Origin: a virus
DNA: 35,235 nt
IMG/VR virus record: IMGVR_UViG_3300025897_000033
Coordinates: 1-35,235 of that record
Strand: one strand, 5' to 3'
In this document: piece after piece, positions 20,978 to 29,696 of the stretch
Layout: the number at the start of each line of letters is the position of its first letter
Position numbering within the stretch: position 1 is the stretch's first letter
Translations under genes and position numbers: made by a program
The notes under the pieces: generated by a model
What the model was told of the DNA's origin: nothing
What the model saw: the letters and a program-made list of their open reading frames with translations, nothing else
Database searches by the model: none

Positions 20978-21643
20978 ATGGCTAATATACAAATGGGTAC
21001 GGCAGACGGAAGTTCAATAGGTAATCCTCCAGTTGGAGACTTTTACATCTTTATTGACAGTAACAACTCGAACTCATATACTCTTAGGGATAGTGCAGGA
21101 ACGGATACAATACTAGGAAGTGCAAATCCTGCGACTCTATACGGGTTGTATGCGCAAACTTCTCTAAGCGCAACCATTACGGGTACTACGGAAACGTCAA
21201 TTATAGGGACGGGCGTAGGGAGTTTAACAGTACCAGCTAACTTCTTTTCAGTTGGCGATTCTTTCCATGCAAAGATAGGAGGTCTAATAGGGGACACCAG
21301 CAACGGAGATGACATTACGATAAGGATAAAGACTGGAGGGGTCATATTAGCATCTACTGGGTTGTTTACCTTAGACAATACTCAATCTATTGCATCTGGT
21401 GGGGAAGGCTGGGAGTGTGAATTAGATTTTACAATTGCCAGTTTAGGAGTTCTAGGCGAAATATGCACAAACGGTAATTTTGCATACACTAAGACTGGAG
21501 ATAAAAAAGTATCTGGTACGGTTTTCCAAGACGTTCAAAGAATAAACACAACTGTGGCAAATACATTAGATATAACGGTTGAATGGAATCAGACGGGTAC
21601 AGAAATATACAGTGCAAACTTTGTACTGCACAAAACTTTCTAA
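20978..21643 (+). CDS. Tail fibre or tip accessory protein
   Basis: 221 residues, beta-rich, low in charge, with Gly/Thr-rich turns. The N-terminal part (GDFYIFIDSNNSNSYTLRDS) looks like a short repeat unit found in phage fibres. The C-terminal domain (SGGEGWECELDFTIASLG, then TLDITVEWNQTGTEIYS) resembles small jelly-roll-type domains of phage appendages. It sits between the large tail protein (5-base gap) and the tape measure (3-base gap). Receptor binding or trimer formation is inferred. Confidence 0.55.
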   Translation: MANIQMGTADGSSIGNPPVGDFYIFIDSNNSNSYTLRDSAGTDTILGSANPATLYGLYAQTSLSATITGTTETSIIGTGVGSLTVPANFFSVGDSFHAKIGGLIGDTSNGDDITIRIKTGGVILASTGLFTLDNTQSIASGGEGWECELDFTIASLGVLGEICTNGNFAYTKTGDKKVSGTVFQDVQRINTTVANTLDITVEWNQTGTEIYSANFVLHKTF

Positions 21644-21646
21644 GAC

Positions 21647-23626
21647 ATGGCAGAAATTAAAGAAGAAGTAATAATTGGTTTAGAGGTAAACACTGGAGAT
21701 AGTGTTCAAGACGTTCTAGAGGTTCGAGATGCCGTAGAAGAAGTTGGAGAAGAGGTCGAGGAGGTCAAGGTAAAAGGTCAAGGTCTCGATTCGGCATTAA
21801 CCATATCTTCTGGGGTTGTAGCTGGATACGGTTCTTTTACGGGAGTTACGGCTCTACTCGGAGCCGAAAACGATGCTTTGGTTCAATCGATATCGAACGT
21901 TAAGAATGCTATGACCGTAATGAATGCGGTTCAGCAAACGAGAATACTTCTTGAAAAAGAGTCTGCATTTAGAACTGCGGTTAAATCTACGGTTGAAAAG
22001 GCTGGAGCGATTGCAACGGGTGTATTGTCTGGCGCTCAGGCAGTCCTAAATGCCGTTATGAGCGCGAATCCAATAGCTATAATAGTTATTGCCGTTACGG
22101 GGTTGATTGCTGGATTCGTTGCGTTAGGTGGCTCGATAATGGATTTGATAAAATTTGCCATGAAGCCTTTTCAATTTATTATTGACCTTGTTATTGACGG
22201 ATTACAAGCGTTAGGCATAATGGCAAGTGACGAAGCCAATGCACAAGTAGAAGCAGACGAAAAAATAATTGCTTCATCTCAAAAAAGAAGAGAAGAGTTA
22301 GATAAGTTAATGAGTGCGGAGAAACTTAGGAATGATGAAGTCTTAAAAGCGTTGGATTTTGAACTAAAGAAGCGGAAAATATGGGGAAAGGACACTAAGA
22401 AAATAGAAGAAGATACTCTTAACGCTCTGATTAAGTCAGCAAAGGTGCAACGTAGGTTGGCGGACGAAAAGGCAAAAGGTCTACTCGCAGAAATCCAAGC
22501 GAGAGTTCGACTAGGAGACGTAACCGAAGAAGAGTTAGAAGATTACAATCAGCAAGTTGAAGCCGTTAAGGAATTAATGCGTAATAATAAACTACTGGTA
22601 AAAGATGCTGAAATTAACTTGAAACTTTTCCGAGAGCAAGAAAAAGCCGATAGATTAAACGCCCAGAAAGAAAGAGATGAGCAAGAAGCTGCAGATAGAA
22701 TGCAATGGAATGCTGATGCTAAACAAGAAGCCGACAAAAGGAGAGCAAATGCTCAAAAATATAGGGAACAAGCACAAAGAGAAAAGGATAAAGCAGATGC
22801 TGAAGCACTAAGGAAAGAGAAAGAAGCTAGTGATTTAAAACGTGATTTAGAAGAGGAGATAGAAAATTTAAAAATTCAGAATATAAAGGATGAAAATGCT
22901 CGTGCTTTAGAAGAAATGATTTTGTCGCACCAAAGAGAACGTGATGCACTGGTCGAGAAGTACGGTCAAGACACTGAGTTGATAAAAGAACTTGAAACGG
23001 CACAAAAAACTGAACTCGATGATTTTTTCGCTGAAGTTGCAGAAGCGGAAGAGGAAGCGAGGTTAATGGAGGTCGAAAGATTACAAGGCATCCTTGACGA
23101 AGAAGAAGCATTGAAAGACAAAACACTAGCAGACAACTTAGATAGAATCGCAAAAGAAGACCAAGCGAGACAAGAACAAATAGACAGATATCAAGCTGGT
23201 GTAGATTTACTAAACTCCATTAATAATGCTTTTGTAAAAGACGAAAAGAAGAGAGAGAAAATCAGAAAAGCGTTGGCGGTAGTTCAACTCGGTATAGATA
23301 CTGCAAGGGCAATTTCGGGCGGTGTAGCATCTGCATCCTCTCTGCCATATCCAGCAAATCTTGTGGCTATTTTATCGACTGTTGCAACTGTAATAGCAAA
23401 TATAGCACAAGCCAAAAAACTCTTGTCAAGTGCTGGAGCGACTGGCGGAGGTACTGCCGTAAGCGGTTCTATTGAGGACGGTGGTGGTGGTAACGTAGCA
23501 TCCTTCAACAACAGACAAACTGAGTTTGATGACGAAGGAAGTCCGCAAAAAGTATTCGTGCTAAGTGACGATATTTCGAACCAACAGAACCTAGATTCGA
23601 AGGTTAAACTTGCATCAACAAATTAG
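21647..23626 (+). CDS. Tape measure protein
   Basis: 659 residues. Short N-terminal acidic part, a Gly/Ala-rich hydrophobic segment at about 140-165 (IAIIVIAVTGLIAGFVAL), a very long charged coiled coil (about 195-550, rich in Glu, Lys, Arg, Ala), and a second hydrophobic helix near 570-600 (NLVAILSTVATVIANIAQ). This layout is that of siphovirus tape measures. Using the usual rise of about 1.5 angstrom per residue, the tail would be near 100 nm. It follows the tip genes rather than the chaperone genes, so the usual chaperone-tape measure adjacency is broken by about 5 kb. Confidence 0.8.
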   Translation: MAEIKEEVIIGLEVNTGDSVQDVLEVRDAVEEVGEEVEEVKVKGQGLDSALTISSGVVAGYGSFTGVTALLGAENDALVQSISNVKNAMTVMNAVQQTRILLEKESAFRTAVKSTVEKAGAIATGVLSGAQAVLNAVMSANPIAIIVIAVTGLIAGFVALGGSIMDLIKFAMKPFQFIIDLVIDGLQALGIMASDEANAQVEADEKIIASSQKRREELDKLMSAEKLRNDEVLKALDFELKKRKIWGKDTKKIEEDTLNALIKSAKVQRRLADEKAKGLLAEIQARVRLGDVTEEELEDYNQQVEAVKELMRNNKLLVKDAEINLKLFREQEKADRLNAQKERDEQEAADRMQWNADAKQEADKRRANAQKYREQAQREKDKADAEALRKEKEASDLKRDLEEEIENLKIQNIKDENARALEEMILSHQRERDALVEKYGQDTELIKELETAQKTELDDFFAEVAEAEEEARLMEVERLQGILDEEEALKDKTLADNLDRIAKEDQARQEQIDRYQAGVDLLNSINNAFVKDEKKREKIRKALAVVQLGIDTARAISGGVASASSLPYPANLVAILSTVATVIANIAQAKKLLSSAGATGGGTAVSGSIEDGGGGNVASFNNRQTEFDDEGSPQKVFVLSDDISNQQNLDSKVKLASTN

Positions 23627-23884
23627 CAAAAAACAAAGAATATATTGCAAAATACTAACATTGTGTTAAGATTTCAACGCTCCACAACCCACGCCACCAC
23701 TGGTCTCGGCACTTCTCGAGTTTTCAATACCAACGTACCCGAGAGGGGTCTGCGTTCGTTAGAGAGCATTAGAGAGGGGTTAGGACGGTTGTTACAAATA
23801 GTTAAAAAACACTCAAAAAACACGCAAAAAAACGTCAGATATTTGACGAAAACTACCCATTAGGGTCTAATAAAAAAATGAACT
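23627..23884. other. 258-bp gene-poor region before the head genes
   Basis: Holds a stretch with composition unlike its neighbours (about 23675-23790, richer in C and G), repeats of TTAGAGAG and GAGAGGGGT, a perfect hairpin CGTCA-GATATT-TGACG (23833-23848) and a second ATTAG-GGT-CTAAT (23859-23871) followed by seven A. A 72-codon frame begins at a TTG (23645) but does not look like a protein. Probably a leader or regulatory RNA for the protease/capsid genes. Confidence 0.45.
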
Positions 23885-25066
23885 ATGTTACCTTTTTTTA
23901 AACTTGAATTATCCGATGACCCAGAGACTGGAGTCGACATGCTTGGGTTAGTTGATTTCCCAGCACACATGAAAGATTTTATTTCTTTTTCAGATGAAGA
24001 GAAAAAAGTAAAACATTATTTCAATGAAGACAAAATGATAGTTACTGGAGTCATGATGTCTGCCGACACTCCAATTTATAGAAACGACCCAGACATAGGA
24101 GAACACTATGTTCTTTTTGACCGAAGCACAATTGCAAAGGCTCAAATGAGATTCATGCAAAACTCTTATTTAAAGAATGTTAATTTAGACCACGACCCAA
24201 AGAAACCTATTGGAGACGGTATTTTTATGTTCGAGTCTTATATCGTTAATTCCGAGGAAGGAGTGAACGCTCCAGCCAAATTGAAACAGATCGTTAGGGA
24301 CGGCTCATGGGTAGCATCTTATAAAGTGACATCAGTAGAACTTTGGGAAAAAATTAAATTAGGAGTTGTAAATGGTTTCTCAGTAGAGGGTTTCTTCGAG
24401 AGAGTCCCAGTTACTGTAAAAGGAGATTTTACAAAATCGATTAAACAAGGTCTAACAACCGAAAGTAAATTACTTAAAAAACTCAAAATGAATTTAAAAG
24501 ACAAAATCATGGCTATTTTCATGGAAGAGGATGTTGCTGAAACACCTTCTGCGCCTACATCGAATACGGCTACCACCGAGAGTGGAGAAACATTATCTTA
24601 CAATGGCGAACTAGAAATAGGAACCGCAGTAACAATTGAAGTTGACGGGGTATCTATACCAGCACCAGAAGGTGTACATGTACTAACTGGCGAAATGGCT
24701 GGTGTTAGTATTGTTATTGATATTGACGGTATCGTTACAGACATTGTAAAGGCAGAAGAAGAAGCACCAGCAGTTGAAGAAGCACCAGCAGAAACGGTTG
24801 CACCAGCAGTTGAAGAGTTGGCAAAGCAAACTGCAAAGAAGTTGTTTTCTCTTGCTAAGTCTAATAAGGCGTTGGCTAAAAGAAACGAAATTTTATCTAC
24901 TCAAAACGCAGTGTTAAAATCAACTTTCGAATCTCAAATAAAAGGATTGACTGAGAGAGTTTTAAAAATTGAAAGAACCCCAGTGTCACAACCTAAAAAG
25001 AAACATAACAGAACAGAGCAGACACATACGGCTCTTTCTCAAAACTCAATAGTAAACGGTCTTTAA
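23885..25066 (+). CDS. Prohead protease-scaffold fusion (XkdF-like)
   Basis: 393 residues. Residues 1-185 resemble the XkdF-like S78-type protease: FPAHMKDFISF, GEHYVLFDRSTIAKAQ, NVNLDHDPK (candidate catalytic His) and GSWVASYKVTSVELWEKIKL followed by VVNGFSVEGFFE (candidate Ser in GFSVEG). Residues from about 200 form a low-complexity Ala/Glu/Pro linker and a C-terminal coiled coil (KLFSLAKSNKALAKRNEIL) ending in a basic segment, which looks like a scaffold. An ATG at 24488 could give the scaffold alone. It precedes the major capsid gene, as expected. Confidence 0.75.
   Translation: MLPFFKLELSDDPETGVDMLGLVDFPAHMKDFISFSDEEKKVKHYFNEDKMIVTGVMMSADTPIYRNDPDIGEHYVLFDRSTIAKAQMRFMQNSYLKNVNLDHDPKKPIGDGIFMFESYIVNSEEGVNAPAKLKQIVRDGSWVASYKVTSVELWEKIKLGVVNGFSVEGFFERVPVTVKGDFTKSIKQGLTTESKLLKKLKMNLKDKIMAIFMEEDVAETPSAPTSNTATTESGETLSYNGELEIGTAVTIEVDGVSIPAPEGVHVLTGEMAGVSIVIDIDGIVTDIVKAEEEAPAVEEAPAETVAPAVEELAKQTAKKLFSLAKSNKALAKRNEILSTQNAVLKSTFESQIKGLTERVLKIERTPVSQPKKKHNRTEQTHTALSQNSIVNGL
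24488..25066 (+). other. Possible internal scaffold start in the protease gene
   Basis: In-frame ATG at codon 202, preceded by CTCAAA and followed by MNLKDKIMAIFMEEDVAET. Initiation here would yield a 192-residue scaffold without the protease, as lambda Nu3 from C. Only context supports it. Confidence 0.35.
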
Positions 25067-25101
25067 ACAACCGTAACTAATAACCAAGAAAAACTAAGAA
25101 A

Positions 25102-26082
25102 ATGAATCTAGTTAAAAGAATAAAAATGGGTGCAGAGCGATTTAATTTCGACTTTGACACCGCTGGATTGTCTGCTTATGCCGACATGAACTCTGACGAA
25201 TTATTCAGAAGAGCAGTAACGACTGGTAGAACTTTATCATTAATCCGTATTCAAGACGGAGTAAAGGGAACTGAGAAGATCAAATTACTAAACGATAGTG
25301 TAACTTATCAGTTAGCTGATGACTGTGCTATGACGGCTGACGGCAACTCAACTATTTTTACTGATAGAGATTTGACGACATTGAAAATCGGATTTTACAA
25401 GCAATTTTGTCAAGATGATTTGGCTGGTTTCTGGACGCGGTTACAGTTAAAAGCTGGAGCAATGGCAGAAAACGAGACTTTAATTTTCGAACAAGAGTTA
25501 ATGGATTACATCCTAGAGATTCATGCTTTCGAATTAGAGAAAATGGTTTGGCAAGGAGATTCTTCATTGGTGGCTGGAAACTTACAGTTCATTGACGGAT
25601 TAGCAACTAGAATGTCGGCAGATGCTTCTGTTATTAATGGAAACCCATTAGGTGCTGGAGCAATGACAAGTTCAAATGCTTACACTGCTTTCTTATCGGT
25701 TGCTCGAAGCATCCCAAGTACTATTTACGACCAAGCAGACACGAAGATTTTTTGTGGAAGAGAGTATTTCAACTTTTTGAAAGATGATTTATTTGCTCAG
25801 AACCTATATCATGTACCAGTAGCAAGTCAAGAAGATAATACAATGGTATTACCAGCGACTGGGTTTACAGTTGAAATGGTGCAAGGTTTATCTGGATATG
25901 ACGCAATTTTTGCTGGACGTTCTCAAGATTTAATTTGGGGTACTGATTTAGCAACGGATTCTGGTTCAGTTGAATTATGGTACGACAAGGACAGTGATAC
26001 TATCAAGATTAGAAGTAAATTCTACGGAGGTACACAATATCCGTTTTCTGACCAGTTGGTTAAGTGGATACCTGTACCGTAA
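25102..26082 (+). CDS. Major capsid protein
   Basis: 326 residues, no predicted cleavage-type N-terminal delta domain of any length, as expected when a separate scaffold is present. Position after the protease-scaffold gene, length, and an ordinary soluble mixed alpha/beta composition support an HK97-fold shell protein. Regions such as ENETLIFEQELMDYILEIHA (spine-helix-like) and GGTQYPFSDQLVKWIP at the end (typical terminal strand) fit. It is followed by a hairpin at 26103-26125 that may tune expression downstream. Named by context more than by motif. Confidence 0.75.
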   Translation: MNLVKRIKMGAERFNFDFDTAGLSAYADMNSDELFRRAVTTGRTLSLIRIQDGVKGTEKIKLLNDSVTYQLADDCAMTADGNSTIFTDRDLTTLKIGFYKQFCQDDLAGFWTRLQLKAGAMAENETLIFEQELMDYILEIHAFELEKMVWQGDSSLVAGNLQFIDGLATRMSADASVINGNPLGAGAMTSSNAYTAFLSVARSIPSTIYDQADTKIFCGREYFNFLKDDLFAQNLYHVPVASQEDNTMVLPATGFTVEMVQGLSGYDAIFAGRSQDLIWGTDLATDSGSVELWYDKDSDTIKIRSKFYGGTQYPFSDQLVKWIPVP

Positions 26083-26102
26083 CAAAATAATTAATCGTAA
26101 AG

Positions 26103-26125
26103 GAGAGGGCGTTAAAAACCCTCTC
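26103..26125 (+). promoter_or_regulatory. Hairpin after the major capsid gene
   Basis: GAGAGGG (26103-26109) pairs perfectly with CCCTCTC (26119-26125), loop of nine. No T-run follows, so it is not a classical terminator. It may slow RNA decay or reduce transcription into the next genes. Confidence 0.55.
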
Positions 26126-26146
26126 TGATACACATTACAATAGAAT

Positions 26147-26671
26147 ATGAGTTGTGAAATAGATGCTGGTTATTCGAAAGGATGTAGAAATGGTAGAGGT
26201 GGAGTAAAATCCGTAATCTTTATTCAGATTGAACATGTAACATCTTTCGCCTTAACCGCAACAAACGAAGTCAGTGCAATAGTAATTGCTTCAACCTTTC
26301 AAGGTTGGCAGTTCAATTTGGAAATGAACTTGTCAACGTTTACAGACACTTTAACGGGGTCTCGAGAAAATGGTTCTTTATTTGCTGAACAATCGTTAAC
26401 TGCGATATTGAATGATAACCTCATTGCTACAAGAAACACATTGATGCTATTAGCACAAAATGACTGTGTTGCAATTGTACAATTAGCAAATGGAGATTAC
26501 GAGATGTTAGGTGCTACAAACGGTTTATCGGTTGTTACTGACACTAGAGACGTAGGTACTGTGAAAGCAGACAGAAACGGTCACACGATTGTTATGGCTG
26601 GACAAGAAGATGAATTAGCTTACAAGGTAGATTCTACTATTATTGCTGGTTTATTGACTCCAGCACCGTAA
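26147..26671 (+). CDS. Probable major tail (tube) protein
   Basis: 174 residues. MSCEIDAGYSKGCRNGRGGV at the start, with Cys pair and GGVK, then strands FALTATNEVSAIVIASTF and the helix-loop NLSTFTDTLTGSRENGSLFA. The pattern, C-x-IDAGY-x2-GCxxG-x-GG near the N-terminus, is a recurring opening in Bacteroidota phage structural proteins taken as tail tube proteins. It is followed by a strong terminator, which fits a highly expressed subunit. A head decoration or stabilising protein is the alternative. Confidence 0.55.
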   Translation: MSCEIDAGYSKGCRNGRGGVKSVIFIQIEHVTSFALTATNEVSAIVIASTFQGWQFNLEMNLSTFTDTLTGSRENGSLFAEQSLTAILNDNLIATRNTLMLLAQNDCVAIVQLANGDYEMLGATNGLSVVTDTRDVGTVKADRNGHTIVMAGQEDELAYKVDSTIIAGLLTPAP

Positions 26672-26696
26672 TCGAATAGACAATAAAATTAAACTG

Positions 26697-26731
26697 AAAG
26701 GGGTGGGTTATTTTGCCTTCCCCTTTTTTTT
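26697..26731 (+). terminator. Intrinsic terminator after capsid/tube genes
   Basis: AAAGGGG (26697-26703) pairs with CCCCTTT (26720-26726), with a short inner GG/CC pairing, followed by a run of eight T (26724-26731). The loop contains TTTTG, which also serves as the -33 element of the promoter downstream. Confidence 0.8.
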
Positions 26732-26740
26732 ATATCTTTA
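26712..26740 (+). promoter_or_regulatory. Leaderless promoter fused to terminator
   Basis: TTTG at 26712-26715 (inside the terminator loop) and TATCTTTA at 26733-26740 (one mismatch to TAnnTTTG), 17 bases apart. The -7 box is followed by CACT and the ATG at 26745, the same spacing as at 6029 and 15237. Confidence 0.6.
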
Positions 26741-26744
26741 CACT

Positions 26745-26939
26745 ATGAAATTGATTGAAAGTAAAATAGGTGGGAAGGTTTATGTTAAATCATTAAACCG
26801 ATTTTTGGAGGTAAGTCCAGAAAACATTTCGCTATTGTCAAAGTTAGGTTTAACAGAATATTTCGAGAAAGATGCAGATAATAATAAAGAACCAAGCAAA
26901 CCAACTGTGCGTAACCGTAAGCGAAAAGACAACTCTTGA
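26745..26939 (+). CDS. Hypothetical small structural-operon protein
   Basis: 64 residues from ATG 26745. A longer frame beginning 14 codons upstream would be read through the terminator T-run and is rejected. The sequence is MKLIESKIGGKVYVKSLNRF followed by a short helical part and a Lys/Arg/Asn-rich tail (TVRNRKRKDNS). Not recognised. First gene of the portal operon; starts on a predicted leaderless mRNA. Confidence 0.65.
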   Translation: MKLIESKIGGKVYVKSLNRFLEVSPENISLLSKLGLTEYFEKDADNNKEPSKPTVRNRKRKDNS

Positions 26940-27243
26940 ATCGCCTAATTATCTTTTTGTTTTTAAACATGAAGAAGAAAACGTAAACTACTCATGTATA
27001 CTGCCTAACACCAGTATCTGGGAACGTTATGGGTTATTCTCTTTTACAGAGGGAGTCGATGCTACTTTAAGATACACTGGAGATTATGTTCTAAAAGTGT
27101 ACGAACAGACAAGTCCTTCTAATCTCGACCCGTTGTTGGCTTACGGAATAGTACACGTTGAAGAATCTTTGCTTTTGAATACTCCTTTTGACTACACAGT
27201 TAATAACCCTAATGTAATTAGAGATATCAATGAAATCGAATAA
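26872..27243 (+). CDS. Conserved virion-associated protein
   Basis: 123 residues, predominantly beta. SEKTTLESPNYLFVFKHEEE, then YEQTSPSNLDPLLAYGIVHV: the YEQ(T/S)S-x-NLDP motif with a following G-I-V recurs in structural proteins of Bacteroidota phages, usually near the capsid or portal genes. Overlap with the preceding gene is 68 bases, but this start fits the family opening (MxIIIKNQ...) well. It overlaps the portal gene by 14 bases. Function is not known; decoration or connector is likely. Confidence 0.65.
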   Translation: MQIIIKNQANQLCVTVSEKTTLESPNYLFVFKHEEENVNYSCILPNTSIWERYGLFSFTEGVDATLRYTGDYVLKVYEQTSPSNLDPLLAYGIVHVEESLLLNTPFDYTVNNPNVIRDINEIE

Positions 27244-29053
27244 CTATCCAATACACGTATTTGCTAAAGAAGGTAAATTACCACAACCAGAAGAGAAAAC
27301 TCTAACGGGGCAACCATGGATATCTTGGGGGGACGACAACTTATACCCACAATGGTTAAATAGACTGTTCTACGAGTCTCCATATCAGTCTGGGATTATC
27401 AGACAGAAAGTGTTTTTTATTGCTGGAGGTGGTTATGAGATAGAATTTGAGTCGGAAGAGGATAAAGTCAAGTGGGATGAATTTGAATCGAACATGCCTA
27501 TGGGTTCTACGATTAAAGACTTAGTTTCCGATAATACTTTGGACTCAGAACTGTATAACGGTTTTGCTATTAAGGGAGCCAGAAACAAAAGTGGAGGTAT
27601 CTCATATTTGGAGTCTTTGGATTTTGACAAGGTTAGAACAAATAAGAAAGAGACTGCATATTACTATTCAGATGATTGGAGCGTTTCACGACAAGACGAT
27701 TCTATTAATTTTAAAGAATACAAGCCTTACAATCCGTTAAACATTGTAGACGATTTTATAATTTATTACAAGTATCCTTCAAAAGAATTTCGCAAAGCAA
27801 AACGAAGAACGGACATGGGACTATACCCTAAACCGTCATACTCTGGAGGGTTAAAGGATATCTCTACGGATATAGAAATGAGTTCTTACCATTTCCACGA
27901 AATACTAAACGGTTTGAAAACGGGTACTATCATCTATTTAGGTAATGGAGAGCCGTCAGACCCTACCGACAAATCAGCAATTGAAGAGCAAATTAAAGAG
28001 GGGTCTACTGGAGTAGAAACTACTGGAGGGGTTATCCTAATGTACGGTAAGGGAACAGACCAGAAACCAGAAGTATTACACTTGAACGGAAATGATCTTG
28101 ACCGAAGATATCTTATGACCGAAGAAGCCGTACAAAAGAAAATATTATTAGCTCATTCAGTCGTAACTCCAACTTTGTTTGGAATCCAGAAGGACGGTCA
28201 GTTAGGTAACGCCACGGAATTAGAAAATGGGTACAATATTTTTATTAAAACATACGTAAGAGCCAGACAAGAGGTGCTAGAAGATGCTTATACACACGTA
28301 TTAAATAAAGTGCTTAAAATCAAAGGCAAATTTATTTTAAAAGAAGGAGAATTATTAGATGAAAAAGAAGATTCTACTCCAGACGAAACCGTTAACCCTC
28401 TCGAACAAACAAAGCACTCAAAGGATTCAATACTAGACTCATTAAATGTTGCTGGAGTACCTAGAAAAGAGTTTTTAGTGGTTTCTCGAAAAGAGATGCC
28501 GTCAATTTTTAACTCAGAAGATGCTATTGGAGTAGAAATTAAGCATTGGCGAGAGGTAGATAAAGAGACTTATTATTTTGCAGAGTTACTTACGGATTTC
28601 CAATTAAAAGTACTAAACTCATTATCACAAGAGGACGAAGAATTTGACAAAACCGCCATTGCAAAACTATTAAAGACTACTGTTTCAAAAGTTGAGGAAG
28701 CATACGATGTTTTAAGAGAAAAAAACCTCATTAAGAAAAATAGTGAATTAACTGATAGGGGAGTTAGAGCGTTGGAATCGAGTCCAGCGAACGTGGAGAA
28801 ATTCGAAGTCCGTTATTCTTATGAGGAAAAGGCGAACGCTCTACCAACGAAGGACGGAAAGTCGAGACCGTTTTGTACTGCTCTTATGGGAAATCCTAGG
28901 ATGTACACTCGGCAAGAAATTGATTTAATAGCCACTGGAGTAAGGCGAGATGTCTGGGCTTATAGAGGTGGCTGGTATACGAATCCACAGACAAAACAAC
29001 ACACCCCGTTCTGCAGACACGTTTGGGTGCAAAATATAGTATTTAGACCATGA
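27230..29053 (+). CDS. Portal protein with extra C-terminal domains
   Basis: 607 residues. The N-terminal 400 residues have the portal layout: ISWGDDNLYPQWLNRLFYES, SGIIRQKVFFIAGGGYEIEF, SYHFHEILNGLKTG, HSVVTPTLFGIQKDGQLGNATE and NIFIKTYVRARQEVLEDAYT (long stem helix). A second part (about 455-510, FDKTAIAKLLKTTVSKVEEA) looks like a winged-helix module, and the C-terminus (NPRMYTRQEIDLIATG, then WAYRGGWYTNPQTKQHTPFC) is a domain that recurs at the end of Bacteroidota phage portals. The DNA gate of the procapsid. Overlaps the next gene in ATGA. Confidence 0.8.
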   Translation: MKSNNYPIHVFAKEGKLPQPEEKTLTGQPWISWGDDNLYPQWLNRLFYESPYQSGIIRQKVFFIAGGGYEIEFESEEDKVKWDEFESNMPMGSTIKDLVSDNTLDSELYNGFAIKGARNKSGGISYLESLDFDKVRTNKKETAYYYSDDWSVSRQDDSINFKEYKPYNPLNIVDDFIIYYKYPSKEFRKAKRRTDMGLYPKPSYSGGLKDISTDIEMSSYHFHEILNGLKTGTIIYLGNGEPSDPTDKSAIEEQIKEGSTGVETTGGVILMYGKGTDQKPEVLHLNGNDLDRRYLMTEEAVQKKILLAHSVVTPTLFGIQKDGQLGNATELENGYNIFIKTYVRARQEVLEDAYTHVLNKVLKIKGKFILKEGELLDEKEDSTPDETVNPLEQTKHSKDSILDSLNVAGVPRKEFLVVSRKEMPSIFNSEDAIGVEIKHWREVDKETYYFAELLTDFQLKVLNSLSQEDEEFDKTAIAKLLKTTVSKVEEAYDVLREKNLIKKNSELTDRGVRALESSPANVEKFEVRYSYEEKANALPTKDGKSRPFCTALMGNPRMYTRQEIDLIATGVRRDVWAYRGGWYTNPQTKQHTPFCRHVWVQNIVFRP

Positions 29054-29574
29054 GTGTAAGAGACCAGCAAATATTCGGCAAGGACGTATTCACACAACTG
29101 TCATACGTTGATTCTAACGTACAAGCATCTTTGTTACGTGTTGCAATAATACGAACGCAAGATAATACCATAGAACCAATCTTAGGTACTCCTTTGTATA
29201 AGAAGATTTTATCAGATATACAAGCGGATACTTTGACGGGGGTTTATGAGATATTGGTAAACGACTACATAGTGAGATACATGGTTCCTTTGGTAGAAAT
29301 TGAACTAGCACCTCATCTTAATTGGGAACTTAGAAACAAGGCGGTAGGGACATCGAGTGACGAAACCATTACTGCTGGAGACGAAAAGGCAGTTTATTCT
29401 CTAATGAAGCAAATTAATTTATCTACACACCGTTACAAGGATAGACTTATAGGATACTTATGCGACCAGTATAAAGCTGGGAATTTACCAGAGTATAAGC
29501 AACCGATTGTGGATGCAGAAGAAATTCGTCCAGACGGAGAAGTTGGAAACACATTAGGCTGGAGTTTTTTATGA
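29050..29574 (+). CDS. Head-tail connector (DUF6712-like)
   Basis: 174 residues. Begins SVRDQQIFGKDVFTQLSYVD; NTIEPILGTPLYKKILSDIQ is the I(E/H)PxLGxxLYxxL motif that opens DUF6712-like adaptor proteins, often found after the portal in Bacteroidota phages. A helical middle (DYIVRYMVPLVEIELAPHLN) and an acidic tail follow. It probably binds the portal ring and forms the first connector ring. It shares ATGA boundaries with the portal gene and with the tiny gene that follows. Confidence 0.7.
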   Translation: MSVRDQQIFGKDVFTQLSYVDSNVQASLLRVAIIRTQDNTIEPILGTPLYKKILSDIQADTLTGVYEILVNDYIVRYMVPLVEIELAPHLNWELRNKAVGTSSDETITAGDEKAVYSLMKQINLSTHRYKDRLIGYLCDQYKAGNLPEYKQPIVDAEEIRPDGEVGNTLGWSFL

Positions 29575-29696
29575 AAGAGGTAAGTAGCAAAACACTCGCG
29601 AAGTGGGATAAGTATAAGAGAAAAGATGTTAAAGACACTAAATCAAATAAAGGACGAGTTTCAGCTAATAGCGGAAAACCACAGACAAATAAATAA
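29571..29696 (+). CDS. Hypothetical 41-residue basic protein
   Basis: Starts in the ATGA overlap: MKEVSSKTLAKWDKYKRKDV, Lys-rich throughout, net strongly positive. The start context and overlap favour a real gene, but it overlaps the next gene by 71 bases, and it may be only a translation-coupling element. Not recognised. Confidence 0.4.
   Translation: MKEVSSKTLAKWDKYKRKDVKDTKSNKGRVSANSGKPQTNK

Noticed and set aside
23645-23863. 72-codon frame starting with TTG in the intergenic region
   Set aside because: It has a rare start, an odd Thr/Arg/Ser composition and no known domain; the DNA is better explained by repeats and hairpins. Kept as a regulatory region instead.
23878-23901. ATG seven bases before the protease start
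   Set aside because: It opens only a seven-codon frame, out of phase with the protease. At most a minor upstream frame.
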